Assembly: GCF_021283305.1 (NCBI RefSeq)
Contig: NZ_JAJSOK010000046.1
Span: 1 to 58,494 of the forward strand
DNA length: 58,494 bases
Direction: 5' to 3'
DNA from: Pseudonocardia kujensis
Lineage (GTDB): Bacteria; Actinomycetota; Actinomycetes; Mycobacteriales; Pseudonocardiaceae
Position numbers and translations under genes: made by a program. This document shows positions 7,285 to 15,194 of the stretch, in pieces. Under the pieces are notes generated by a model, which saw nothing but the letters and a program-made list of their open reading frames with translations, did not search any database and was not told where the DNA came from. Each line of letters begins with the position of its first letter. The first letter of the stretch is position 1.

Positions 7285-7310
7285 GCGCTCGTGAAATCAT
7301 TCACAAGCGC
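7285..7310. promoter_or_regulatory. CRP-like site 2 upstream of whiB1 (GTGA-N6-TCAC in a 26-bp palindrome)
   Basis: GTGAAATCATTCAC (7291-7304) is flanked by GCGCT and AGCGC arms, with one mismatched pair only. Its centre is 51 bp from site 1. M. tuberculosis whiB1 likewise has two CRP sites, one activating and one repressing. The rest of the 6944-7380 spacer shows no gene. Confidence 0.6.
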
Positions 7311-7380
7311 GGAAACACCGTGACAGACAGACGTGCGATCGGCGCGACCCCGATCGCGAAGTACGAGGAGTAGGACGATC

Positions 7381-7632
7381 ATGGATTGGCGTCACCGCGC
7401 TATCTGCCGCGACGAGGACCCGGAGCTCTTCTTCCCCGTGGGGACGAGCGGCCCGGCCCTCCTGCAGATCGCCGAGGCGAAGACCGTATGCCGCCGCTGC
7501 CCGGTGGTCACCGAGTGCCTGGCCTGGGCGCTCGAGAGTGGCCAGGACGCGGGTGTCTGGGGTGGCATGAGCGAGGACGAGCGTCGCGCCCTCAAGCGCC
7601 GCAACGCCCGTACCCGCGCCCGCACCGCCTGA
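7381..7632 (+). CDS. whiB1: WhiB-family Fe-S transcription factor (WhiB1 type)
   Basis: 83 residues. Four cysteines that ligate a [4Fe-4S] cluster are at positions 9, 37, 40 and 46 (AICRDEDPELFF, then TVCRRCPVVTEC). The turn is GVWGGMSEDERR, and the basic C-terminus RRNARTRARTA is for DNA binding. The size and the neighbours (lipid kinase and pdtaS) match WhiB1 (Rv3219), an essential NO-sensitive protein that binds region 4 of the primary sigma factor. The ATG at 7381 follows a GAGGAG Shine-Dalgarno at 7365-7370. The 437-bp leader with two CRP-like palindromes points to cAMP control. Confidence 0.95.
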   Translation: MDWRHRAICRDEDPELFFPVGTSGPALLQIAEAKTVCRRCPVVTECLAWALESGQDAGVWGGMSEDERRALKRRNARTRARTA

Positions 7633-7698
7633 GAGAGCACGACCAGCCCCGTCGAGGGTCGCCCCCAGCCCTCACCCAAGCTCCCTCAGCAGACTCCG

Positions 7699-7744
7699 AA
7701 GAGCGGGCCCGAAGCCGGACGCCACCGGCGACGGGCCCGCTCTT
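7699..7744. terminator. Bidirectional terminator after whiB1
   Basis: A perfect 13-bp stem pairs AAGAGCGGGCCCG (7699-7711) with CGGGCCCGCTCTT (7732-7744) around a 20-base loop. It lies between the convergent whiB1 and pdtaS genes. Confidence 0.8.
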
Positions 7745-7845
7745 CTGTCGTTCCGGGCTGTGTCACCGCACCGCCCCGGAACCGTGACCGTCGAGCACGG
7801 CACCGGCGCGACCTCGGCACCGGGATCGGCGATCACGCGTCAAGG

Positions 7846-9357
7846 CTATCGCGCCGTCATCGGCACCGTGATAAGGGCCTCGGTTCCGCCACCCTCGCGC
7901 GGCCGCAGGGCCAGTTTCGAGTCGAGCTCGGCGAGCAGCGTGCGCACGATCTGCAGGCCCAGGCCGTCCGCCCGGTCGATGTCGAACCCGTCCGGCATGC
8001 CCACGCCGTCGTCGGCGATGATCAACTCGAGGGTGTGCGAGGAGCGGTTGGCCTTCACCACGACCTCCCCCGCCTGGCCCGGCTCGTAGGCGTGCGCCAG
8101 CGCGTTGTGCACCAGCTCGGTCAGCACGAGGACGAGCGGGGTCGCCAGGGCCGACCCGAGCGTGCCCAGCGAGCCCTCCCGGCGGACCTTGGCCCGCACC
8201 TCCGCCGTGGCGCCGTCGCCGATCGCCGGCAGCACGGTGTCCACCAGCTCGTCGAGGTCCACCATCTCGGCCACCGAGTAGGCCAGCGCCTCGTGCACGA
8301 GCGCGATGGAGGTCACCCGCCGCACGCTCTCGGCGAGCGCCCGGCGGGCCTCCGGGATCGGGGTGCGCCGGGCCTGCAGCCGCAGCAGCGCCGCCACCGT
8401 CTGCAGGTTGTTCTTGACCCGGTGGTGGATCTCCCGGATCGTCGCGTCCTTGCTCAGCAGAGCCTGGTCCCGACGGCGCAGGTCGGTGATGTCGCGGACC
8501 AGCACGAGCGCGCCGGCCGCGTCGCCGCGCGGGCGCAGCGGCAGCGCCCGCACCAGCATCGTGGCGCCGCGGGTGCGGATCTCCATCCGCAGGGAGGTGC
8601 GGCCGTCGAGGGCCGCCTGGATGCGCGCGGCGACCTCGCTGGCGTCGAACGGGTCCCGGGTCAGGGACTTCGTCAGCGAGGCCAGCGGCACGCCCACGAG
8701 GTCCGTGTCGTGGCCCATCCGGTGGTAGGCGGACAGGGCGTTGGGGCTGGCGTACGCCACCAGGCCGTGCGCGTCGAGCCGGATCAGGCCGTCGCCCGCC
8801 CGCGGGCTCGTGTCGGCGCCGGCCGCCGCCGCGGTCGTCGGGAAGGTGCCGTCGGCGATCATCTGGCAGAGGTCCGACGCGCTGCCGAGGTAGGCGATCT
8901 CGAGCGGGCTCGGCACCCGCGGCATGGCCAGGTTGGTGTCCCGAGACAGCACGGCGACCACACGCCCGTGGTGCCGCACCGGGATCGTCTCGCGGCGCAC
9001 GGGCACCTCCAGGTGCCAGCGCGGCTCCTCCTCGCGGCAGATCCGCCCCTCGACGACGGCCCGGCGCAGCTGCAGGTTGTCCCGCGTGTCGACCCGGGCG
9101 CCGACGGCGTCCTCCGGGTGGGCCGTGGGAGCGGTCGTCGGACGGGCCTGGGCCACGCAGAGGAACTCCACCGGGCCGCCCGCCATCTCGACGTCGGCGT
9201 CCTGCGGCAGCGGGATCCAGAGCAGGAAGTCGGCGAACGACATGTCCGCGAGAAGCTGCCACTCGGCGACGACCCGCTGCAGGTGCTCGACGGCGTCTCC
9301 GGGGAGACTCGTGTGCTCGGCCAGCAGTTCGCTCAGGGTCGACACGGGCTCATCCAA
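7846..9357 (-). CDS. pdtaS: PdtaS-like sensor histidine kinase (GAF-PAS-HisKA_2)
   Basis: 503 residues, no membrane segment. The N-terminus STLSELLAEHTSLPG...VVAEWQLLADMSFADFLLW is the GAF domain characteristic of PdtaS. A PAS domain covers about 190-295, and the HisKA_2 box is IREIHHRVKNNLQTVAALLR with phospho-His at about 311-312. The HATPase has NALAHAYEPG, DDGVGMP and GLGLQIV. In M. tuberculosis PdtaS (Rv3220c) phosphorylates the ANTAR RNA-binding regulator PdtaR and senses copper/NO; PdtaR is not in this window. The ATG at 9357 is the longest start. A GTG at 9345 with GGATGAG upstream aligns better with the known M. tuberculosis N-terminus (STLGDLLAEHT). Confidence 0.92.
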   Translation of the reverse strand: MDEPVSTLSELLAEHTSLPGDAVEHLQRVVAEWQLLADMSFADFLLWIPLPQDADVEMAGGPVEFLCVAQARPTTAPTAHPEDAVGARVDTRDNLQLRRAVVEGRICREEEPRWHLEVPVRRETIPVRHHGRVVAVLSRDTNLAMPRVPSPLEIAYLGSASDLCQMIADGTFPTTAAAAGADTSPRAGDGLIRLDAHGLVAYASPNALSAYHRMGHDTDLVGVPLASLTKSLTRDPFDASEVAARIQAALDGRTSLRMEIRTRGATMLVRALPLRPRGDAAGALVLVRDITDLRRRDQALLSKDATIREIHHRVKNNLQTVAALLRLQARRTPIPEARRALAESVRRVTSIALVHEALAYSVAEMVDLDELVDTVLPAIGDGATAEVRAKVRREGSLGTLGSALATPLVLVLTELVHNALAHAYEPGQAGEVVVKANRSSHTLELIIADDGVGMPDGFDIDRADGLGLQIVRTLLAELDSKLALRPREGGGTEALITVPMTAR

Positions 9358-9409
9358 TCACGTGGGACACTGGTCCCAGTCCTCAAGTACTTGTGAAGGA
9401 GGGACGAGC

Positions 9410-9484
9410 ATGTCGAAGCGTGCACGCAAGCGTCGCGACCGCAAGAAGGGCGGCGCGAACCACGGCAAGCGGCCCAACACCTGA
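9410..9484 (+). CDS. Ribosomal protein bL37 (24-residue microprotein)
   Basis: Only 24 residues: MSKRARKRRDRKKGGANHGK followed by RPNT. It is almost entirely basic and closely matches the small 50S protein bL37 described in mycobacterial ribosomes (AURKAIP1/COX24-like; conserved KRDRK...ANHGKRPN). It has its own strong Shine-Dalgarno (GAAGGAGG, about 7 bp upstream) and is followed within 17 bp by a 15-bp terminator stem, so it looks like a free-standing single-gene unit. It is divergent from pdtaS, with about 50 bp between the starts. Such short genes are often missed by gene callers. Confidence 0.88.
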   Translation: MSKRARKRRDRKKGGANHGKRPNT

Positions 9485-9500
9485 GGCCCGCCCCACGACG

Positions 9501-9546
9501 CACGAACGGCCCCTCCGCTCCGTCCGGAGCCGAGGGGCCGTTCGTG
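9501..9546. terminator. Bidirectional terminator between bL37 and rshA
   Basis: The left arm CACGAACGGCCCCTC (9501-9515) pairs perfectly with GAGGGGCCGTTCGTG (9532-9546). After one C-C mismatch there are four more pairs (GCTC/GAGC). The loop is 6 bases. Confidence 0.85.
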
Positions 9547-9555
9547 TGTGGTCGA

Positions 9556-9891
9556 TCAGGCGTGACGTTCGATCCGGGTGGCGCGGACCTCGACGGTCGT
9601 GCCGCTCGGCCCCGTCTCGACGCTCACCTCGGCCTGCTCCAGCACCGCGGTGCGGATCTGGCGGCGCAGCCGGTCCTTGAGCCCGTCCGGCGCGATCTCG
9701 CCGCTGCACTTGCGGGCGAGGAGCTGCTTGAGCTTCTCGTCGATCCCGTACTCCTGCAGGCACGGGGCGCACTCGTCGAGATGCTGCACCAGCTGGCGCT
9801 TCCGCTCCTGGTCGCACTCGCCGTCGAGGTACAGCCACACCTCGGCGAGGACCTCGGAGCAGTCGGTGTCGTGGTGGTTCCCGCAGCTCAT
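9556..9891 (-). CDS. rshA: Zinc anti-sigma factor RshA (ZAS family)
   Basis: 111 residues. The ZAS zinc motif H-x3-C-x2-C is present as HLDECAPC (His37, Cys41, Cys44), with further cysteines at 3, 11 and 26. RshA/RsrA binds SigH when reduced; oxidation forms a disulfide, releases zinc and frees the sigma factor. The start ATG (9891) overlaps the sigH stop by 4 bp (ATGA), so the two proteins are co-translated. The C-terminal 25 residues (TGPSGTTVEVRATRIERHA) are less conserved. It ends just before the shared terminator. Confidence 0.95.
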   Translation of the reverse strand: MSCGNHHDTDCSEVLAEVWLYLDGECDQERKRQLVQHLDECAPCLQEYGIDEKLKQLLARKCSGEIAPDGLKDRLRRQIRTAVLEQAEVSVETGPSGTTVEVRATRIERHA

Positions 9892-10571
9892 GAGCTCGTC
9901 ACCTCCTGCTCGCCCCGGATGAAGCCGCGCTCTCGAGCCGTGTCGGTCAGCATGTCGCGAAGCTGCCGGCGCCCGCGGTGCAGTCGCGACATCACGGTGC
10001 CGATCGGCGTCCCCATGATCTCCGCGATCTCCTTGTAGGCGAAGCCCTCGACGTCGGCGAGGTACACCGCCATCCGGAAGTCCTCCGGCAGCCGCTGCAG
10101 GGCTTCCTTGACGTCCGAGTCCGGCAGGTTGTCCAACGCCTCGACCTCGGCCGAGCGCAGCCCGGTCGACGAGTGCTCGCCGGCCTGGGCGAGCTGCCAG
10201 TCCGTGATCTCGTCCGTGGGCGCCTGGATCGGCTGACGCTGCCGCTTGCGGTACCCGTTGATGTAGGTGTTCGTCAGGATCCGGTACAGCCACGCCTTGA
10301 GGTTCGTGCCCTCGCGGAAGGTCCGGAACGCCGAGTACGCCTTGAGGTAGGTCTCCTGGACCAGGTCCTCGGCGTCGGCCGGGTTGCGGGTCATCCGCAG
10401 GGCGGCGCCGTAGAGCTGGTCGAGCATCGGCATGGCGTCCCGCTCGAAGCGGGCCGCGCGCTCGGTCTCGGTCTCCTCCGGGGCGCGGTCGAGCGAGTCG
10501 GTCGCCTCGTCCTCCCGACCCGGGCCCTGTCCCGGGTCCTGCGCCGTCTCGGCCGCCGTGTCGTCCGGCAC
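9888..10571 (-). CDS. sigH: ECF sigma factor SigH/SigR (thiol-oxidative and heat stress)
   Basis: 227 residues from GTG 10571. Region 2 reads FERDAMPMLDQLYGAALRMT, ADAEDLVQETYLKAY and LKAWLYRILTNTYINGYRK. Region 4 has GFAYKEIAEIMGTPIGTVMS, then RLHRGRRQLR. It is near-identical in outline to M. tuberculosis SigH (Rv3223c) and Streptomyces SigR. The GTG is chosen for a GAGAGGAG Shine-Dalgarno 5 bp upstream and because SigH proteins start about here. The frame stays open upstream to ATG 10691, giving 40 extra residues, which could be a long isoform like Streptomyces SigR'. A SigH-type promoter lies at 10717-10743. It is co-translated with rshA. Confidence 0.93.
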   Translation of the reverse strand: MPDDTAAETAQDPGQGPGREDEATDSLDRAPEETETERAARFERDAMPMLDQLYGAALRMTRNPADAEDLVQETYLKAYSAFRTFREGTNLKAWLYRILTNTYINGYRKRQRQPIQAPTDEITDWQLAQAGEHSSTGLRSAEVEALDNLPDSDVKEALQRLPEDFRMAVYLADVEGFAYKEIAEIMGTPIGTVMSRLHRGRRQLRDMLTDTARERGFIRGEQEVTSS

Positions 10572-10716
10572 CGCGCTCCTCTCCCCCGCGACCGTCTCCA
10601 CGATCGTCCGTGAGCCTGCGGGGGTCGAGCGTACGCGCCCGCGACACGACGGGCGCGGCCGAGCCGGTCGGGCCGCGACCGGGGCGTCCATCAGTGCTGA
10701 GGTCACGTACGGTCTC

Positions 10717-10743
10717 AACACCGTCGGCCGGGCACCGATTCCC
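10717..10743 (-). promoter_or_regulatory. SigH-dependent autoregulatory promoter (GGGAAT-N18-GTT)
   Basis: On the minus strand GGGAAT (10743-10738) is followed after 18 bp by GTT (10719-10717). This fits the SigH/SigR consensus GGAAT-N18-GTT. Transcription would begin near 10710, upstream of both possible sigH starts (ATG 10691 and GTG 10571). Autoregulation of sigH/sigR is established in mycobacteria and Streptomyces. Confidence 0.7.
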
Positions 10744-10771
10744 GGCCGGCGCGGTGAGGAGGACGGGACGA

Positions 10772-11251
10772 GTGGCAGGGCGGGGCACCCCGGCGACGGC
10801 GCTGCTGACCAGGAAGAAGATCGCGCACACGCTGCACTCGTACGAGCACGCGGGCGGCGCGGCCTACGGGCAGGAGGCCGTCGACGCCCTCGGCCTCGAG
10901 GCCGGGCGGGTGTTCAAGACCCTCGTCGCCGAGGTCGACGGGAACCTCACCGTCGGGGTGGTACCGGTCGACGCCACCCTCGACCTCAAGGCGCTCGCCG
11001 CCGCCGTCGGGGGGAAGAAGGCGCGCATGGCCGAGGTCGCCGACGCCGAGCGCGCCACCGGGTACGTCGCCGGCGGGATCTCGCCGCTCGGGCAGAAGAA
11101 GCGGCTGCCGGTGGTGGTCGACGCCTCGGCCACGGCCTGGGACACCGTGTTCTGCAGCGCGGGGCGGCGGGGGCTCGAGGTGGAGCTGGCGCCGGGCGAC
11201 CTGATCTCCGCGGTCGACGCCCGCACCGCTCCGATCGCCGCGCGGGGCTAG
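10772..11251 (+). CDS. ybaK: Cys-tRNA(Pro)/aminoacyl-tRNA deacylase YbaK
   Basis: 159 residues, single YbaK/ProX editing domain: LHSYEHAGGAAYGQEAVDAL, RVFKTLVAEVDGNLTVGVVP, the KALAAAVGGKKARMAEV helix, and ATGYVAGGISPLGQKKRLPV. YbaK hydrolyses Cys mischarged on tRNA-Pro in trans. The GTG at 10772 follows GAGGAGG. The gene is divergent from sigH and shares its intergenic region; whether the SigH promoter also affects it cannot be seen. Confidence 0.92.
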   Translation: MAGRGTPATALLTRKKIAHTLHSYEHAGGAAYGQEAVDALGLEAGRVFKTLVAEVDGNLTVGVVPVDATLDLKALAAAVGGKKARMAEVADAERATGYVAGGISPLGQKKRLPVVVDASATAWDTVFCSAGRRGLEVELAPGDLISAVDARTAPIAARG

Positions 11252-11255
11252 GAGC

Positions 11256-11954
11256 CTAGGCGAGGTGGCGGGCCAACCAGTCCGCGACCGCCTTCTCCAC
11301 CGCGGGGACGTCCTTCTTCAACGAGTGGTCGCCCGCCAGCAGCACGACCTCGCGGGTGGCGGCGGGTCCGGGGCGGCCGAAGGGGTCCGACTCCCCCTGC
11401 ACCACCAGCATCGGGACCGTGACGCCGTCGATCTCCGCCATCCGGTGCTTCTCCGGCCTGCCCGGCGGGTGCACCGGGAACGCCAGGCAGACGACGCCGA
11501 GCGCCCCGCCCGCAGCGGCGCACCGGCACGCCACCCGGGCGCCGGAGCTGCGCCCCCCGAACAGCAGCGGGAGCCCCGCGAGCAGCCCGCGGACCTCGTC
11601 CGCGCCGCCCTCGCCGTCGTCGCGGCCGTCGTCGCTGCCGTCGTCGCTGCCGTCGTCGCTGCCGCCACGCAGCGTCCCCACCACCGCCTCCCACGCGGTG
11701 TCGAGCTGCCTGGCGGGGGCGGGGGCGCGGCGCCCCGCCACCCGGTACGGCTGCTCCACCAGCACGACGTGCAGGCCGGCGTCGAGCGCGGCGCGGGCGG
11801 CGGCACGCAGGTCCGGCGCGTCGACCCCGCCCCCGGCCCCGTGTCCCATCAGCAGCGCGCCGCGCGCGGTGCCCGGGACGCGGCGGACGTGCACGCGGGC
11901 CGGGCCGTGCGGTGTGGGGACCTCGACGACCTCGGCGGGCCCGAGGTTCGTCAC
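11256..11954 (-). CDS. Alpha/beta hydrolase, KANL3/Tex30 type
   Basis: 232 residues. It has the oxyanion region LLMGHGAGGGVDAPDL, the nucleophile elbow FGGRSSGARVA (Ser in GRSSG), AFPVHPPGRPEKHR, LVVQGESDPFG (acid) and AGDHSLKK (His). This is the dienelactone-hydrolase-like KANL3/Tex30 set; the substrate is unknown. An acidic repeat GSDDGSDDGSDDGRDDGEGG, encoded by four 12-bp units (11613-11660), is inserted ahead of the nucleophile strand. The GTG start overlaps the stop of the SRAP gene by 4 bp (GTGA), so it is second in that operon. Confidence 0.8.
   Translation of the reverse strand: MTNLGPAEVVEVPTPHGPARVHVRRVPGTARGALLMGHGAGGGVDAPDLRAAARAALDAGLHVVLVEQPYRVAGRRAPAPARQLDTAWEAVVGTLRGGSDDGSDDGSDDGRDDGEGGADEVRGLLAGLPLLFGGRSSGARVACRCAAAGGALGVVCLAFPVHPPGRPEKHRMAEIDGVTVPMLVVQGESDPFGRPGPAATREVVLLAGDHSLKKDVPAVEKAVADWLARHLA
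11613..11660. repeat. 12-bp tandem repeat inside the alpha/beta hydrolase gene
   Basis: Units GCCGTCGTCGCT at 11625, 11637 and 11649, with a degenerate unit at 11613. They encode a GSDD/GRDD acidic spacer. Copy-number change would alter only loop length. Confidence 0.85.
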
Positions 11955-12763
11955 CCGAGCAGGTCCAGCTGGATCGGCTCCTCGACCTGGGACGGGTCGA
12001 GCGGCTCGAGCAGCTCCTTGCCGTTGTTGCGCACGCTGTTGACCTTGTCCGACACCGGCACGATGTCCAGCGTGCCCACCAGCTCGGGCGAGGGCGGGGC
12101 GAGCCAGCGCTTCACCTCGTCCGCCTGCGCGTCCGAGTCGGGGTCCAGCCACGCGTCCCACGCGTCGGGCGGGAGCACCAGCGGCATGCGGTCGTGGACC
12201 TGGGCGAGCGGGCCGACCGCCTCGGTGGTCAGCACCGTGCAGGTGACCAGGCCCTCGGGGAACTTCTCGAGGAGCTCGCCCTCCTTGGGCCGCCAGAACT
12301 CCCACAGCCCGGCCATCGCGAGCGACCGGCCGTCCTTGTAGTGCGTGAAGTACGGCTGCTTGCTCGCCTTGTGGTCCTTGGTGGCGGCCCGGCGCTGCCA
12401 CTCGTACCAGCCGTCGGCCGGGAGCAGGCAGCGACGCGCGGCGAGGGCGCGGCGGAACGCCGGCTTCTCCGCGGCCGTCTCGCTGCGCGCGTTGATCATG
12501 CGGGCGCCCGCGGACGGGTCCTTCGCCCAGGACGGCACGAGCCCCCAGCGCACGAGCCGCAGGCTGCGCTCGGTGGTGTCCGGGTCGGGGTTGCCCTCCG
12601 CGTCCCTCGGGTGGCGCTGCACGACCGCGATCACGTCCCGCGTGGGCGCGACGTTGTAGTCCGGCCGCCGCTCCTCGCCGGCCTTCTCGGTGACGGCGTC
12701 GACGGCGGTGAACTCCTCCGCCAGGTCCGTCGGCGCCTTCGTCGAGGCGTACCTCCCGCACAT
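11951..12763 (-). CDS. SRAP domain protein (HMCES/YedK, abasic-site crosslinker)
   Basis: 270 residues beginning MCGRYAS. Removal of Met leaves catalytic Cys2, which forms a thiazolidine crosslink to abasic sites in single-stranded DNA. Other conserved parts: RPDYNVAPTRDV (Asn of the active site), RWGLVPSW, MINARSETAAEKPAFR, RCLLPADGWYEWQ and the catalytic His in VHDRMPLVLP. The start must be 12763 because Cys has to be residue 2. In M. tuberculosis the homologue Rv3226c holds the same place beside aroA. Here it is translated together with the downstream hydrolase and is divergent from aroA. Confidence 0.95.
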   Translation of the reverse strand: MCGRYASTKAPTDLAEEFTAVDAVTEKAGEERRPDYNVAPTRDVIAVVQRHPRDAEGNPDPDTTERSLRLVRWGLVPSWAKDPSAGARMINARSETAAEKPAFRRALAARRCLLPADGWYEWQRRAATKDHKASKQPYFTHYKDGRSLAMAGLWEFWRPKEGELLEKFPEGLVTCTVLTTEAVGPLAQVHDRMPLVLPPDAWDAWLDPDSDAQADEVKRWLAPPSPELVGTLDIVPVSDKVNSVRNNGKELLEPLDPSQVEEPIQLDLLG

Positions 12764-12854
12764 GGCTCCATCGTGGCACGTCCCCCCGACGGTTCGTGCG
12801 GACACGACCCGGGGGCGGCCCCCCGCGGCCGCGGCCATGCGGAATCATGGGGTC

Positions 12855-14135
12855 GTGGCCCAGCCCAGCGCCCCGACCAGCCCCTACACCGCACCGACGG
12901 CGGACGGACCCGTCCGCGGGACGGTGTCCGTCCCCGGCTCGAAGTCCGTCACCAACCGCGCGCTGCTGCTGTCCGGGCTCGCGCAGGGCCGCTCCGTGGT
13001 GCACGGCGTGCCCGCCACCCGCGACTCCGCCCTGATGTGCGGCGCGCTGCGGTCGCTCGGGGTCGGGGTCCGGGCCGACGGCGAGACGGTCACGGTCGAC
13101 GGCGGCACCCTCGTCGGCGGCGGCGCGGTCGACTGCGGGCTGGCCGGCACCGTGATGCGGTTCGTCCCGCCCGCGGCCACCCTGGCCGACGGCGCCGTGG
13201 TCTTCGACGGCGACCCGCACGCCCGCGAGCGTCCCATGGGCACCGTCCTCGACGCCTTGCGCGCCCTCGGCGCGACGGTCGACGGCGACCGCCTGCCGTT
13301 CGTCCTGCACGGCGCGGGCGGCCTGCCGGGCGGCGCGGTGACGATCGACGCGTCGGCGTCGAGCCAGTTCGTGTCCGGCCTGCTGCTCTCCGGCGCCCGC
13401 TTCGACAAGGGCGTGGCCGTGCACCACGACGGCAAGCCGGTGCCGAGCCTGCCGCACATCGACATGACCGTCGCGATGCTCCGCGAGGCGGGGGTCGGCG
13501 TCGACGACGCCGAGCCGAACACCTGGCGCGTCGAGCCCGGCCCGATCGCGGCGCGGGAGTGGGCCGTCGAGCCCGACCTGTCCAATGCCTCGGTCTTCCT
13601 CGCCGCGGCCGCGGTCACCGGCGGGGAGGTGACGGTCGTGGGTTGGCCCGCCGCGTCCACCCAACCGGGGGTGGAGATCCTCGAGGTCCTCGAGCGGATG
13701 GGGGCCACCGTGACCGCGTCCGACGCGGGCATGACGGTCGCGGGCCCGGACCGGCTGCGGGGCGTGGACGTCGACCTGCACGAGGCCTCCGAGCTCACCC
13801 CCACCGTCGCCGCGCTGGCCGCGCTGGCCGAGGGCCCGAGCGTGATCCGCGGGGTCGCGCACATCCGCGGGCACGAGACGGACCGGCTGGCTGCACTGCG
13901 CACCGAGCTGGGCGCGCTCGGCGGCGCCGTCACCGAGACCGACGACGGGCTGGAGATCCGGCCCGCCCGGCTCATCGCGGGCGAGCGGCCCTGGGGCGCC
14001 TACGCCGACCACCGGATGGCGACCGCCGGCGCGATCCTCGGGCTCGTCGTCCCCGGAATCCGGATCGACGACGTGACCTGCACCGACAAGACCATCCCGG
14101 ACTTCCCCGGGCGCTGGGCCTCCCTGGTCGCGTGA
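12855..14135 (+). CDS. aroA: 3-phosphoshikimate 1-carboxyvinyltransferase (EPSP synthase)
   Basis: 426 residues. The PEP/shikimate-3-P binding motifs are present: VPGSKSVTNRALLLSGLA, the GLAGTVMRFVP loop, SASSQFVSGLLL, and the late motif HIRGHETDRLAALRTEL with YADHRMATAGAI. It catalyses the sixth step of the shikimate pathway (EPSP formation) in the cytoplasm. GTG 12855 is used; an in-frame ATG at 12837 is possible. The stop overlaps the rsgA start by 4 bp (GTGA), the same pair as Rv3227-Rv3228. Confidence 0.96.
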   Translation: MAQPSAPTSPYTAPTADGPVRGTVSVPGSKSVTNRALLLSGLAQGRSVVHGVPATRDSALMCGALRSLGVGVRADGETVTVDGGTLVGGGAVDCGLAGTVMRFVPPAATLADGAVVFDGDPHARERPMGTVLDALRALGATVDGDRLPFVLHGAGGLPGGAVTIDASASSQFVSGLLLSGARFDKGVAVHHDGKPVPSLPHIDMTVAMLREAGVGVDDAEPNTWRVEPGPIAAREWAVEPDLSNASVFLAAAAVTGGEVTVVGWPAASTQPGVEILEVLERMGATVTASDAGMTVAGPDRLRGVDVDLHEASELTPTVAALAALAEGPSVIRGVAHIRGHETDRLAALRTELGALGGAVTETDDGLEIRPARLIAGERPWGAYADHRMATAGAILGLVVPGIRIDDVTCTDKTIPDFPGRWASLVA

Positions 14136-15157
14136 GTCGGCCGCGCCAGTACGACGAGTCCGACGTCCGGGTCCGCCCGGGCCGGGGGTCCCGCCCGCGC
14201 ACCAAGCGCCGCCCGGACCACGCCGACGCCGAGGAGGCCATGGTCGTCGTGGTCGACCGGGGCCGCTGGACCTGCGCCCCCGGCGGCGACGCCGACCGCC
14301 CGCCGGTCACGGCCATGCGCGCCCGCGAGCTCGGGCGCACCCCGATCGTCGTCGGCGACCGGGTCGGGCTGGTCGGCGACCTCTCCGGCGCGCCGGACAC
14401 CCTCGCCCGGATCGTCCGGGTCGAGGAGCGGCGGACCGTGCTGCGCCGCACCGCCGACGACACCGACCCCTTCGAACGCCTGGTCGTCGCCAACGCCGAC
14501 CGGCTCGTGATCGTGACGTCGCTGGCCGAGCCGGAGCCGCGCACCGGGTTCGTGGACCGCTGCCTGGTGGCCGCCTACGCGGGCGGGCTGGAGCCGGTGC
14601 TCTGCCTGACCAAGGCCGACCTCGCCGACCCGGGGCCCTTCGCCGCGCACTACGCCGAGCTGGAGTTCCCGGTCGTGGTCACCCGCCGCGACACCCCGCC
14701 CACCGAGCTCGCCGCGCAGCTGGACGGGCGGGTCTCGGCCCTGGTCGGGCACTCCGGCGTCGGCAAGTCCACCTTGGTCAACGCCCTGGTCCCGGACGCC
14801 GAGCAGCGCACCGGCCGGGTCTCCGGCGTCGGCAAGGGCCGGCACACCACCACCGCGGCACTGGCGCTGCCGCTGCCGGCGGGGCGCGGCTGGGTGGTCG
14901 ACACCCCCGGCGTGCGGTCCTTCGGGCTCGCCCACGTGACCCCCGACGACGTCATCGCGGCCTTCGACGACCTCGCGGCCGCCGTCGAGGACTGCCCGCG
15001 CGGGTGCGGGCACCTCGGGCCGCCCGCCGACCCGGAGTGCGCGCTCGACGCGCTGGTCGCCGAGGGGGCGCTGCGCCCGGGGCGGCTCGCCGCTCTGCGC
15101 CGCGTGCTCGTCGCACTGCGGGCCGCGCCGCCCGGTGCGCTCGCGGCGGACCGATAA
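14132..15157 (+). CDS. rsgA: Ribosome small-subunit-dependent GTPase RsgA
   Basis: 341 residues, circularly permuted GTPase. It has an N-terminal OB-fold with GDRVGLVGDL, then the G4 LCLTKADLAD, G1 GHSGVGKSTLVNAL, G3 VDTPGVRSFG, and the C-terminal zinc domain CPRGCGHLGPPADPEC. RsgA matures the 30S subunit and couples GTP hydrolysis to release. The first 35 residues (RPGRGSRPRTKRRPDHADAE) are basic and typical of actinobacterial forms. The GTG overlaps the aroA stop. Confidence 0.95.
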   Translation: MSRPRQYDESDVRVRPGRGSRPRTKRRPDHADAEEAMVVVVDRGRWTCAPGGDADRPPVTAMRARELGRTPIVVGDRVGLVGDLSGAPDTLARIVRVEERRTVLRRTADDTDPFERLVVANADRLVIVTSLAEPEPRTGFVDRCLVAAYAGGLEPVLCLTKADLADPGPFAAHYAELEFPVVVTRRDTPPTELAAQLDGRVSALVGHSGVGKSTLVNALVPDAEQRTGRVSGVGKGRHTTTAALALPLPAGRGWVVDTPGVRSFGLAHVTPDDVIAAFDDLAAAVEDCPRGCGHLGPPADPECALDALVAEGALRPGRLAALRRVLVALRAAPPGALAADR

Positions 15158-15194
15158 CCTCGTAGGCCTTCCCGGCTGAACGAGGAGGCGGAAG

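Noticed and set aside
11912..15157. A 1081-codon open frame on the plus strand
   Set aside because: It is antisense to the SRAP and hydrolase genes and out of frame with aroA, and only its last 341 codons (from 14132) are a real protein, RsgA. The rest is Arg/Ala/Gly-rich shadow caused by high GC.
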